Below, one piece after another: positions 40,816 through 48,944 of a stretch of DNA of 64,000 nt. The translations under genes and the position numbers were made by a program. Every line of letters starts with the position of its first letter. Within the stretch, counting starts at the first letter, position 1. The notes beneath the pieces are model-generated. The model was not told where the DNA came from. It saw only the letters and a program-made list of their open reading frames with translations, and ran no database searches. Source of the stretch: Desulfobulbus rhabdoformis (GTDB taxonomy: Bacteria > Desulfobacterota > Desulfobulbia > Desulfobulbales > Desulfobulbaceae). The DNA is taken from positions 1-64,000 of the forward strand of contig NZ_JAFFQA010000024.1 in NCBI RefSeq assembly GCF_016919065.1, given 5' to 3'.

Positions 40816-41139
40816 ATGTACCCCGAAATGATGACTTTACAGGAAGTTTGCGAGTATTTCCGCGTTGAGAAACGAGTTCTTCAGCGGTATGGTCTCGAAC
40901 GGCTTGGAGGGGTGCGCTTGGGGCCACGTTCTTGGAGATTTCCGCGTAACGAGGTAATGCAACATGGCGTACAAAAACCCGAACAAAAACAAGGACAAAT
41001 TCCCTTGGATGGGTCAACGATTCATAGGGAAGAAAAAAGAAAGGAAGTGTTTTCTTACCAAAAAGGATGCCCTACTCTGGGAGTCCGAAAAAATAACCGA
41101 TCTGATTGCACAAAAGATCCGTACAATCTTCTTGATTGA
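40816..41139 (+). CDS. Excisionase-like HTH protein overlapping int2
   Basis: Residues 1-50 (MTLQEVCEYFRVEKRVLQRY, then GVRLGPRSWRFPRNEV) form a MerR/excisionase-like DNA-binding domain. The frame then runs out of phase inside the integrase gene. Same layout as 22532/22704. Confidence 0.55.
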   Translation: MYPEMMTLQEVCEYFRVEKRVLQRYGLERLGGVRLGPRSWRFPRNEVMQHGVQKPEQKQGQIPLDGSTIHREEKRKEVFSYQKGCPTLGVRKNNRSDCTKDPYNLLD

Positions 41140-42037
41140 ATGGGCTACTGAATATCTTCGGTTTGCAGAGCAGAATTACACTGACAAAACTTTTGACGAA
41201 AAAAAGCGGGCATTCCGTTTATTTTTCGCATGTCCTGAAATTAACCCTAAAGAATCTGTCGAGCAATTAACCGCTTACCAGGTTCAAAAGGCTCTACAAG
41301 CACAATCGATCAATCGTTCTGGAAATGCAGCGAATAAGGATAGAAAAAACCTGTCTGCTGCTTGGACCTGGGGGGTGAAGTTTCTTAATCTCCCGGAAGT
41401 AAACCCTTTTTCTAAGGTGGAAAAATTTGCTTCCACACGTCAGGAACGATACGTCCCTACCCTTGAGGATTTTTGGAAGGTCTTTCACAACCTGGAAGAC
41501 GACCAAGATAAACTCATGCTCTACTGCTACCTGCAGACTGGCGCTAGGCGGGATGAACTTTTTCGGCTTGTTTGGGCAGATGTTGATTTTTTCCGTAGAA
41601 GAATTCGGCTCAGTTGGAGAAAAAACAAGATTGGAGAATGGCGCTCTCAGTGGATGAGCATCAAAGATGACCTTGTTTCCTGGCTCATGCGTCACAAAGA
41701 GAAAAACTGTGATTTAAATGAGCCGGTATTTCTCAGTCAGTGCAACCTTGCTTACCAGTATCGGCAACACTGGCTAAAACGCGAATGCAAAAAGGTGGGA
41801 GTAAAACCGTTTGGATTTCATGGTATCCGGCATTTATTTGCTTCGATCCTTGCAGCTGAAAATGTATCACTGGTCGAAATTCAACATATGCTTCGGCATA
41901 CCAGCCTGGCTACCACTCAACGGTATATCCATAGGCTGAAAAAAGAAAACCGGGCAGTGCTGGCGGCACTACCCGGTTTGAATGACTCCGAGAAATTTTG
42001 TACATCAAAAGTACATCACCAAGCTCTCGGTATATGA
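40964..42037 (+). CDS. int: Tyrosine integrase of the inovirus (int2)
   Basis: 357 residues. Arg in GARRDELFRL, HGIRH and a Tyr in TQRYIHRL make the catalytic set. It is a clear paralogue of int1 (shared SGNAANKDRKNL, GFHGIRHLFASILAA), though the two phages are otherwise unrelated. The 46-bp tRNA-Glu core begins 29 bp after its stop. Confidence 0.9.
   Translation: MAYKNPNKNKDKFPWMGQRFIGKKKERKCFLTKKDALLWESEKITDLIAQKIRTIFLIEWATEYLRFAEQNYTDKTFDEKKRAFRLFFACPEINPKESVEQLTAYQVQKALQAQSINRSGNAANKDRKNLSAAWTWGVKFLNLPEVNPFSKVEKFASTRQERYVPTLEDFWKVFHNLEDDQDKLMLYCYLQTGARRDELFRLVWADVDFFRRRIRLSWRKNKIGEWRSQWMSIKDDLVSWLMRHKEKNCDLNEPVFLSQCNLAYQYRQHWLKRECKKVGVKPFGFHGIRHLFASILAAENVSLVEIQHMLRHTSLATTQRYIHRLKKENRAVLAALPGLNDSEKFCTSKVHHQALGI
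42000..42018 (+). repeat. Paired GTACATCA repeats, candidate int2 arm sites
   Basis: GTACATCA at 42000 and 42011, inside the 3' end of int2. One copy also lies after int1 at 23951. Confidence 0.35.
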
Positions 42038-42065
42038 TCAAACTAGATAACTAGCTGAAATTACT

Positions 42066-42111
42066 TGGTGACCCCAAGGGGACTCGAACCCCTGTTCCCG
42101 GCGTGAGAGGC
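42066..42111. repeat. att core, right copy (46-bp direct repeat)
   Basis: Identical to 24038-24083 but followed by unrelated DNA, so it is a tRNA-Glu 3' remnant, not a tRNA gene. Right-hand limit of the inovirus. Confidence 0.9.
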
Positions 42112-42431
42112 AGTCGCCATAGGTTTATTTTTTACCGGGTTCACGCAATTACAACACGTTAAACTTCAAAAACAATTAAAAAGCCGCAAAAAGTATCAAC
42201 CTTTGGCCCACAGTTCGGCCCACAAAACAAAGAGCTATTTTATTCGAAAAATACAGTGATTGCGATACATCAAAACATTAACAATAATTAGTGCGAACTC
42301 CCCAAAATGAGTTACCTGTAGCGGCTCGCGAATCCCCCCCCCCCCGGACCTGCAAGCAAAACACATTTGGACTCAAATTACGTCAGTCACGACCTACAGG
42401 AGAAATCTTGACTCATAACACCCTGCAAAAT
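42112..42431. other. Non-coding region with arm-like repeats and a poly-C tract
   Basis: No gene. GGCCCACA copies lie at 42205 and 42217, 12 bp apart, and a run of 12 C lies at 42344-42355. Confidence 0.5.
42205..42226 (+). repeat. Paired GGCCCACA repeats, candidate integrase arm sites
   Basis: Same sequence and same 12-bp spacing as the pair at 23971-23992, but on the far side of the second att core. Confidence 0.5.
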
Positions 42432-43025
42432 TCAAGACTTAACCACAGCAACTCTGTTGCGGCATTTCGCTCCTAAAATAATTACCGCGGAAGTTCCTAA
42501 AAGGATCAAAGTAGATGGCTCAGGTACCGAAGCCACATCGCCATTTCTTACCGCCCAAACCCCCGAAGAAGAGAAATTTATGAATTGCTTAGGAATGGCA
42601 AACGATGTCCCATCATCTAAGAAGAAACCGTTATAGTAGACATCTGATGAAGAGTGAGCACCCCAATAAGCATATGAAAGAGTAAACGGGCCTGGGTCGT
42701 AAGCTTGTCCATACCAACTTAACCGCCAGTCGTTTCCGAGTTCATCGTGGTAAAGTATTCCAAATTCGCTATTTTTTTCATATTGACCATCTGCTACAAA
42801 CGCTGTTGGCAACCTCCAGTCAGTGTACCCAGCGTAAGAAAGATCGTTAGCCCATGATTGAGCTTGATCCCAAGTCATTTCACCGTAAACAGTAGGATCT
42901 TGAATCCAAGTCATATCGAGAATAGTTGAGTAAATAAGGCCATTTCCACGATCAATAAGGGTCCCGTTTGCGTTAACGCTGAAAAAAAAGGATAGTATTA
43001 AAACAGGTAATAAAATTATTCGCAT
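42432..43025 (-). CDS. PEP-CTERM-sorted DUF1566-like secreted protein
   Basis: 197 residues: a signal peptide (MRIILLPVLILSFFFSVNAN), a DUF1566-type domain (RGNGLIYSTILDMTWIQDP, YAGYTDWRLPTA) and a C-terminal VPEPSTLILLGTSAVIILG plus basic tail, the PEP-CTERM sorting signal. It would be exported and processed by exosortase. Odd in a phage context; probably a cassette gene from the host pool. Confidence 0.75.
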   Translation of the reverse strand: MRIILLPVLILSFFFSVNANGTLIDRGNGLIYSTILDMTWIQDPTVYGEMTWDQAQSWANDLSYAGYTDWRLPTAFVADGQYEKNSEFGILYHDELGNDWRLSWYGQAYDPGPFTLSYAYWGAHSSSDVYYNGFFLDDGTSFAIPKQFINFSSSGVWAVRNGDVASVPEPSTLILLGTSAVIILGAKCRNRVAVVKS

Positions 43026-43057
43026 GACTCCCCAAAATTTCTAATGTTTAACGGTGA

Positions 43058-43122
43058 AATAACCTGCTGGCCGACGTATAGCCCATCTTTTAAGAACGCG
43101 GCTATTTCCGGTCAGGTTTATT
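43058..43122 (-). repeat. attC-like hairpin 4
   Basis: On the minus strand AATAAACCTG pairs with CAGGTTATT, with inner arms AAATAGCC / GGGCTAT, 3' of the gene at 43146. Confidence 0.45.
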
Positions 43123-43145
43123 GACTGGCTATACCTTTTATTGAG

Positions 43146-44195
43146 TCAATTTAACGAAAACACTTCATTCTCAGCTAATTCAATTAGTTCGTCTCTATAA
43201 CTATCGGTCCAATATTCAGTATTGTATATTCTGTCTTTTGTATTATCGATAGCTTGCTCAATAATATCTATTAAGCAATGTTCACTGTTGATTAGATATG
43301 ATTTTAGATGACTTAACCCCCCTGCATTTTGAGCACTAAGTGCATATCGAAGAACAAGTTTTACGATTTTGTCATCTGTCGCCACTAGAAATTGATTATC
43401 ATTGTCTTCCTTGGTAAGCAAGCGAAAATATTGATTAACTAAAAATATATCCCATGTCATATTGTATAGTTGCTTTAATTTCTCCCTATTACTACTTTTC
43501 TTCTTTAATTTATTCATATTTCGAATTCTTTTGCTGCTAAACAAGATGGTTGCGAAAACAATACAGGGCAAAGACAATCTGAAATATTTAACTAGCCATG
43601 CCATAAAATAAGTAATTTTATCTACTTTTTTCTTATACTTATGATCAAATAGTGCAATTTTTAATACTATTAAATAAAGCGATCTCCATTCATTCAGAAA
43701 CTGATATTTTGTCATGTCATCGTGCAGCTTATCAGTATCCCACTGAGTTTCATTAAAAATATCAATTACATTTGATTCTGATAAGGCATATTTCAACAGG
43801 GATTCACTCGGTGCGCTATCTGTTTTGTAAAATTGGATTAAATCATTGATAGCACTTCTGGTATTGCATCTATACGGTAGCAATTTTTCATATACAGCTA
43901 AATTGGGCTCGAAATCTATATTGGAAGCCTGGCAGAAATATATTAATGCGATGGCTGCTCGGTGCTTTTCGTTTGGATTTTCTTTTTTTGAAGCTGAAAT
44001 GATAAATCTAAAAATATTTCTATCTAATACAATTATGTATTTATAACCATGCAACTCAGTGTTGTATACATATTGTGCTGGATTGTATAATTCTTCATCT
44101 GTTGCAGGGAAATTAGATAAAATCCAATCTTGTTTTCTAATTTTCGCAACAATTTCTTCGAACTCAGCAGGTAATTGTAATAGTAAATAGTTCAT
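43146..44195 (-). CDS. PIN-like protein, cassette gene (349 aa)
   Basis: IIVLDRNIFRFIISASKK gives a PIN-type first Asp, NIDFEPNLAVYE a possible Glu, and WDIFLVNQYFRLL with NQFLVATDDKI the late acidic motif. Long insertions separate the motifs, so it is a divergent PIN-like fold. Very AT-rich. Possible RNase toxin. Confidence 0.5.
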   Translation of the reverse strand: MNYLLLQLPAEFEEIVAKIRKQDWILSNFPATDEELYNPAQYVYNTELHGYKYIIVLDRNIFRFIISASKKENPNEKHRAAIALIYFCQASNIDFEPNLAVYEKLLPYRCNTRSAINDLIQFYKTDSAPSESLLKYALSESNVIDIFNETQWDTDKLHDDMTKYQFLNEWRSLYLIVLKIALFDHKYKKKVDKITYFMAWLVKYFRLSLPCIVFATILFSSKRIRNMNKLKKKSSNREKLKQLYNMTWDIFLVNQYFRLLTKEDNDNQFLVATDDKIVKLVLRYALSAQNAGGLSHLKSYLINSEHCLIDIIEQAIDNTKDRIYNTEYWTDSYRDELIELAENEVFSLN

Positions 44196-44471
44196 TTAGG
44201 CATAACTATATTATTATCTGGATGCACTATCATCTCGAAAAATAAGTGAAATCCATCCGTGTTTTTTGCGAAAAAGCTAAAAATTAAGGCAAAATAGGCT
44301 GATTCTGCATCTTTACGCTGTCCTTATGAATGTTATCAGGATGCACGATAAAAACAAGTGACCACTTATTCCGTCAAATGGCCTGCGGCGGTCAACATTC
44401 TTCCAATAAGTTGCACCTAACAGGATATATATTGATTCAGCATAAACCATGGTCTGTCCCCAATTTATTTC

Positions 44472-45071
44472 TCATTCTCGGCTGGCTGCAGGTTTTCCAA
44501 ATAAATCGTCAAATGCAAGTTCCGCTTGTTTTCTCAAAGGGGATGAGCTTCCAAACATTTTGAGCACGACAACAGCCCAGGAATGATTAGCGTATTCATC
44601 TTGGTCAATGTTGATTCCACTGACGCCTGGGTCGATTTTGATGCAAGCACCATAATAAGGCTCTGAGAACTTGCCGCCAGCATCGAGTTTTTCGGTCTTC
44701 CTATTCTCGTAGCTATTTCGATACTGCTCATTGAAGAGATGACTTTCTAAGCGTCGCATTACTGTCGCGCATTCACCTCGATAAATTGCGCGAAGCCCAT
44801 CCATAAGTCTAAACGTGCACTCGTTATCCGCCATTGGGAATGACGTGCAAATAATGTATAGACCAGGCGACCCGTAGATTGATGATAGATCTTCGTGTGT
44901 ATTTATTATGAGACTATCTACAAGGCGGTTACTCGATAAGCTTTCAGTAGTCATCTCGCCATCCGACAGCTCTCTCAGGAATTGAGAAAATTGGCCTCTA
45001 ATATTCCGAAGGACTTCGACCTGCGCATCGTGGAGCGATGCTTTCATGGCCTCAATATTATACGGTGGCAT
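44472..45071 (-). CDS. GIY-YIG-like nuclease, cassette gene (199 aa)
   Basis: SPGLYIICTSFP, GLRAIYRGECATVMRRLESH and WAVVVLKM fit a GIY-YIG fold (GLYI, then YRGE in place of YIG, with Arg and His on the following helix). The C-terminal RKQAELAFDDLFGKPAASRE is like other small GIY-YIG proteins. Its targets are unknown. Confidence 0.55.
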   Translation of the reverse strand: MPPYNIEAMKASLHDAQVEVLRNIRGQFSQFLRELSDGEMTTESLSSNRLVDSLIINTHEDLSSIYGSPGLYIICTSFPMADNECTFRLMDGLRAIYRGECATVMRRLESHLFNEQYRNSYENRKTEKLDAGGKFSEPYYGACIKIDPGVSGINIDQDEYANHSWAVVVLKMFGSSSPLRKQAELAFDDLFGKPAASRE

Positions 45072-45089
45072 CAGAGCTTCCTCTTAAGA

Positions 45090-45137
45090 CATAACGGCGA
45101 ATTTTAGCGAGTCCGAGCGAACGCAGTGAGCGTTGTG
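45090..45137 (-). repeat. attC-like hairpin 5
   Basis: On the minus strand CACAACG...CGTTATG bracket the imperfect arms GCTCACTGCG and GCGAATTTT, between the genes at 45153 and 44472. Confidence 0.5.
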
Positions 45138-45152
45138 AACCGGTATGTTTAT

Positions 45153-45944
45153 TTATAATTTTTTAAGCAATGATTCTGTATCGTTAAAAATATATCCCTC
45201 TTCTTTTAGCTCCCAATAGCCAAAGTTCATTTCTTTTCCATTTGTATAGAGATCCCATATTACTCTTTCAACCTTATAGAGTGTATTGAGAATATCTTCG
45301 GCATCATCTATTGTTGCATTAGCAAAAAGATCACCTGGTTTAGCAATATAGTCAGAATCATTGTGAGCGAAAACTTTATGCCTAATGGGACGAAAGTTCT
45401 CCTCGTAACATTTTTGAACTCTTGAAACGTTTTTCTTTAGCTTATTGAAATCTACGTGTTTAGGCTCATATACAGTCTGAAGAAATGTATCTAAATAGTC
45501 AGGTCTAGTTCCTCCTGCTTCATCGATTTTTCTCTGTTCCAAACTTGACTTGTTAAATTTTTCTATACTATCTTTACACTGCCTGAAAAGAAGGTGAATT
45601 GAGCATGATTTAGGATTAACATCGAAAATTCTTCCCATAGCTATAAAGAAGGTAACTTGTAATGAATGCAGGTAAATATTCCAGCTTAATGCATTGGTAT
45701 TAATTGATTTTTTAATATTCTCATCACTTGCTGCAACGATATGGATTGACTTCCATGCAAAGAAAGCTTGTGCAGCGATTGTTATTTCTTTATCGACTTC
45801 TTTCAACAATTCATCTATTTCGAAATATTTTGTATCTTCTGTATTTTTTCTAGAGAAATCAAACTTCACGTAAATTTTGCCTGATTTCCATAGGATTAAT
45901 GCTCCAACAATAAAGAATAAGAGAATAACATTAATGATTGTCAT
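45153..45944 (-). CDS. Membrane-anchored HEPN protein, AbiU2-like, cassette gene
   Basis: 263 residues: one N-terminal membrane helix (INVILLFFIVGALILW), then an all-helical domain with FRPIRHKVFAHNDSDYI. That R-x5-H motif is typical of HEPN RNases and the AbiU2 family. It is a likely abortive-infection-type effector held at the membrane. Confidence 0.6.
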   Translation of the reverse strand: MTIINVILLFFIVGALILWKSGKIYVKFDFSRKNTEDTKYFEIDELLKEVDKEITIAAQAFFAWKSIHIVAASDENIKKSINTNALSWNIYLHSLQVTFFIAMGRIFDVNPKSCSIHLLFRQCKDSIEKFNKSSLEQRKIDEAGGTRPDYLDTFLQTVYEPKHVDFNKLKKNVSRVQKCYEENFRPIRHKVFAHNDSDYIAKPGDLFANATIDDAEDILNTLYKVERVIWDLYTNGKEMNFGYWELKEEGYIFNDTESLLKKL

Positions 45945-46025
45945 TTATCGATTCGCTTGTATCTGAATTTTCTTTAAAAGAATGCCACATTCAGCGGCTT
46001 GTCCACTGTAACGATCTGTTAAGAT

Positions 46026-46532
46026 TCAATTTTCTACTCTTTTGATCAAGTCTTGAAGTTTACTGTCGATAGCCTTCGATGTCTTCTCGATCATCGAAAG
46101 AGTCAGTTCCGTTTCTCCACGAGTCAGCTTTAGACTAGGAACTCGTTCTATAGCTGTAGCGTAACCATTGACACTAAACTCACGGACTTCCCTTAGCTCA
46201 ACATCCGAATGAGCATATACAGTATTTCGTAGTGATCTCATCTTGTTATGCAATTCACGTTCAACGGCATCGTAAGGCCTGAGGTTCCTTGGTAATATAG
46301 CACCGCTTCGTGTAGCAATAAAAGGTCTACAATATGAGGTAATCAGAGCTGTGGTATATGCAGCCTGCTGCATATAAGTAGTCCATCGGATTTTTTTATC
46401 CCAAGGATCAAAGTGCCACCCTTTTCTTAGCAAGAAGTTAGCAAAATAATTTGCATCCCTAAAATCTTGCCGCCAAACAATTAATCGCTGATACAACCTC
46501 TGCTCGCTTTGCGTGATATTGGGAACGGTCAT
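46026..46532 (-). CDS. HEPN-like protein, cassette gene (168 aa)
   Basis: Helical, with MRSLRNTVYAHSDVELRE, another R-x5-H HEPN-type motif, and ETELTLSMIEKTSKAID helices after it. No membrane segment. Probable RNase or toxin-type protein. Confidence 0.5.
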   Translation of the reverse strand: MTVPNITQSEQRLYQRLIVWRQDFRDANYFANFLLRKGWHFDPWDKKIRWTTYMQQAAYTTALITSYCRPFIATRSGAILPRNLRPYDAVERELHNKMRSLRNTVYAHSDVELREVREFSVNGYATAIERVPSLKLTRGETELTLSMIEKTSKAIDSKLQDLIKRVEN

Positions 46533-46542
46533 TTCAAGTAAA

Positions 46543-46608
46543 TCCTAACGAATAAGGATAGATTGTGGTTCGTTCGTGCCTCACTCACACAATCTATCCT
46601 TGTTCGTT
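46543..46608 (-). repeat. attC-like site 6 (complete)
   Basis: A 21-bp inverted repeat with one mismatch (46547-46567 and 46588-46608) and a CCTAACG box. Its 46561-46608 part is identical to 26405-26452, where the group II intron sits. Confidence 0.65.
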
Positions 46609-47118
46609 CTGCTGAGTTTGCAGCGTCTTGATAAGTAAAAAATGCGGGAACAGGTCATTCCCAGCTACGCCGTGAGCGGTCTGTATCAGCAAACTTGCTA
46701 TCCAGCCGCTCACGGCGTAGCTTGCAGCATATTTTTCCCTATTTTTAAATAGTTAGCGGATAAATTCTGGCTGAACAAGTTATTATCCGGAAGACTGATC
46801 GGGGTACCCTCAACGGACGTTCTCGGTGTGGCCAGCCTTCCTTTTATGTGAAATATATTTAAAAAATCGAACATATATCTTGCTGACTAAAACAAGACCG
46901 CGTGCCCGTTTATCCGGGTAACATTACCAAAAATCATATTACCCAAATTTTTTCTCACGATACCGGAGCCTGTTATGCTGATTGTACCATAGCAGTAAAT
47001 CTCTGATTCTCGGAGTCTCCATATTTCCAATTCTTGTTAACTTCGCTGCTTTTGATCCTGACCTCTGCGCCTCAATCAAGTGAAAGTCACCTCAGATAGG
47101 AGCCATGTAGCTTCAGCG
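46609..47118. other. Non-coding region with a 17-bp perfect inverted repeat
   Basis: No gene is seen. AGCTACGCCGTGAGCGG (46663-46679) and its exact complement (46706-46722) enclose 26 nt, and T-rich DNA follows. Confidence 0.6.
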
Positions 47119-47682
47119 CTATACTTCACCAGGTTTATCAGCCGGTATTTTGCGTGTACGCTTATTGAGTAGCCTGCTACTTCGGATGGCTATTAACAAA
47201 TGCTCCCATTGATTTTCGAAACTTTCGAGTTCCGCAATGCTGACCGAGCAATGTGTGGACGCGGGCGCCTTTGGTCTTACTCCGCCGTGCTTTTCCAGGT
47301 ATTCTCGATAATGATCAATAATCAATGACCTAAGTTCTTCCCACGAAAATACGAAATACCTATCTTCAGCACAGCTCTCACCGAGAGCGACGAAAACACA
47401 ATAAAGACAAGGGCATGGCTCCTCGACAGGGGTGCCCAAAATTTGACGGTCACCATCCATTGCTATTTCTACAAACTTGCGAGCGTTAAACTGCCAGTTT
47501 ATCTTATTGATGGCTTTAACTTGTATTACCATATGCCCCCCAAACTCATCTGAGGCAATGATGTCATAGTGAGGCACGTTTCCGGAAAAAGGTGTAGCAA
47601 GGAGCCCCCTACGGCAGAGCTCAGCAGATACCAAAAACTCTCCAATAGAGCCTGTCAGCTTTGTGCCTCTTCCTGTAGCCAT
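47119..47682 (-). CDS. PD-(D/E)XK-like endonuclease, cassette gene (187 aa)
   Basis: The start MATGRGTKLTGSIGEFLVSA follows AAAGGGAACGCGAT. The motifs GEFLVSAELCRRG, VPHYDIIASD (Asp) and HMVIQVKAI (Q-x-K in place of E-x-K) fit the PD-(D/E)XK 'group I intron endonuclease/DUF4365-like' fold. It may cut DNA. Confidence 0.55.
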   Translation of the reverse strand: MATGRGTKLTGSIGEFLVSAELCRRGLLATPFSGNVPHYDIIASDEFGGHMVIQVKAINKINWQFNARKFVEIAMDGDRQILGTPVEEPCPCLYCVFVALGESCAEDRYFVFSWEELRSLIIDHYREYLEKHGGVRPKAPASTHCSVSIAELESFENQWEHLLIAIRSSRLLNKRTRKIPADKPGEV

Positions 47683-48045
47683 ATCGCGTTCCCTTTCTAA
47701 GTGGAATTTTTCTAGATGCGACGCTTTTCCCGATTGTATAGGTCTTCTCGTCCTCGCGGTTACTAGAACGGTCAACATTGTTCCAATTTATACCTACTTT
47801 TTTTAATCCCTCTTGACCATCACATTCTGATTCATTTTTGGTTTTAAGGTTACAGCTACAGCAAATTTTTTAGCCACACTCATTCGCGTTTATTGTAAGT
47901 CCTGAGCTACGTTTACTGATCCAATGAAGTAGATGCACAAGCCGCTACAGCTACCGGTAAAAAACTGCCGAATAAAAAAATCATAGATTTTGTTTTAAAG
48001 GGGGTGTATTAATTTTTCAAGCTTGAAACTTTATAAGGAATTCCT

Positions 48046-48369
48046 ATGAAATTTAAAACAGCCATGGTGGCCACTCTAGCCCTCTTTATCCCCTGGCAGG
48101 CTAACGCCTCTGAACAGGGGCTTATGAAATTTTGCTCAGGTGTTGATTTGTACGCCAGGAAGCACATGGAGTGGCGTCAGGAAGGTGTCCCCATGTCGAT
48201 GATGATGTCTACGCTAAAAGCAACTAACCCTCGGCTGAGGAAGATTGCGGCCGACGCCTATGAGGAGCCGGCCGTTATAGGGCATGATTTACAGGAAAGA
48301 ATTATAACTGAATATGGAAACCGTTGGTACAAAGAGTGCCTGAAAGACTGGCGCTCATTCCTTCCGTGA
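48046..48369 (+). CDS. Small secreted protein (107 aa)
   Basis: Signal peptide MKFKTAMVATLALFIPWQAN-A, then a helical mature part with two cysteines (KFCSGVDLYARKH, YKECLKDW). The only plus-strand gene beside the lysis cluster, with its own leader (ATAAGGAATTCCT). Possibly a lysogenic-conversion gene; no family recognised. Confidence 0.55.
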   Translation: MKFKTAMVATLALFIPWQANASEQGLMKFCSGVDLYARKHMEWRQEGVPMSMMMSTLKATNPRLRKIAADAYEEPAVIGHDLQERIITEYGNRWYKECLKDWRSFLP

Positions 48370-48371
48370 TC

Positions 48372-48944
48372 TTAAAGAATTGCACCAATAGCTCGGTTGT
48401 GTTGCCAACCAAACTCAAACTTCTCGTCTTTCTCTCGGCGCTCAGCAAGCTCGATTAGATACACGGACTGGAGAGATGTAACCATTCCCAAGAGAACCTT
48501 CCTTCCGTCCTGCCCAGAACGCTCCTCCAAGAAGGCCTTCAGTGCCGGGATCGTCTCTCGGCGACCGATAAGCCCGTCAACCCCGATATCCTTGTACAGT
48601 TTCTCACGGTTGTTAAGCACGTTCAAACACCGCTGCAGGAATTTCCCAGAGGTGCCCACACCGGCCAAAACACCAAAATCAGCCATCCTCACCGCGAGAT
48701 CTGGGAAGATAGGATTTATATGTGCAAAACCAGGAGCGTTCCAATACCAATCACGATAAATAATTCTAGCCATGCTGCGTGTGAAGTCACGCATGTGCCC
48801 CTTGTACCCGTACAGCCTAGCCGTTTTTTCGGTGATGCCGCACTTTGTCCCTTTCCCTGAATCATCCGGATCGTTCGTATACTCTTCGCCTTCTCGATCA
48901 ATGATCCCATTTACAATTTCTTCAATAGACTGAGGCGTGCTCAT
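48372..48944 (-). CDS. Endolysin, glycoside hydrolase family 108 type
   Basis: 190 residues. IIDREGEEYTNDPDDSGKGT with KCGIT carries the catalytic Glu near residue 18 of GH108 lysozymes. The C-terminal part (DGLIGRRETIPALKAFLEER) is the peptidoglycan-binding subdomain type. It cleaves peptidoglycan at lysis. It overlaps the upstream gene by 4 nt. Confidence 0.85.
   Translation of the reverse strand: MSTPQSIEEIVNGIIDREGEEYTNDPDDSGKGTKCGITEKTARLYGYKGHMRDFTRSMARIIYRDWYWNAPGFAHINPIFPDLAVRMADFGVLAGVGTSGKFLQRCLNVLNNREKLYKDIGVDGLIGRRETIPALKAFLEERSGQDGRKVLLGMVTSLQSVYLIELAERREKDEKFEFGWQHNRAIGAIL

Larger units (their letters stand above)
30022..42111 (+). mobile_element. Filamentous phage (inovirus) prophage
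   Basis: A full inovirus gene order on the plus strand: divergent repressor, ssDNA-binding protein, tiny membrane proteins, adsorption protein, pVI-like, Zot/pI, lipoprotein, Rep, accessory genes, integrase and a tRNA-derived 46-bp att core at the right end. No matching core is visible at the left end near 30000; the left copy is at 24038, about 6 kb further left. Confidence 0.85.

Noticed and set aside
42344..42355. Poly-C tract of 12 as a phase-variation switch
   Set aside because: It is not inside or directly before a reading frame and may be an assembly or sequencing effect.
26396..47778. Integron integrase and attI for the cassette-like genes
   Set aside because: Neither tyrosine integrase carries the extra IntI helix as far as I can see, and both lie with phage att sites. 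No attI is identified, so 'integron' is kept as attC-like only.
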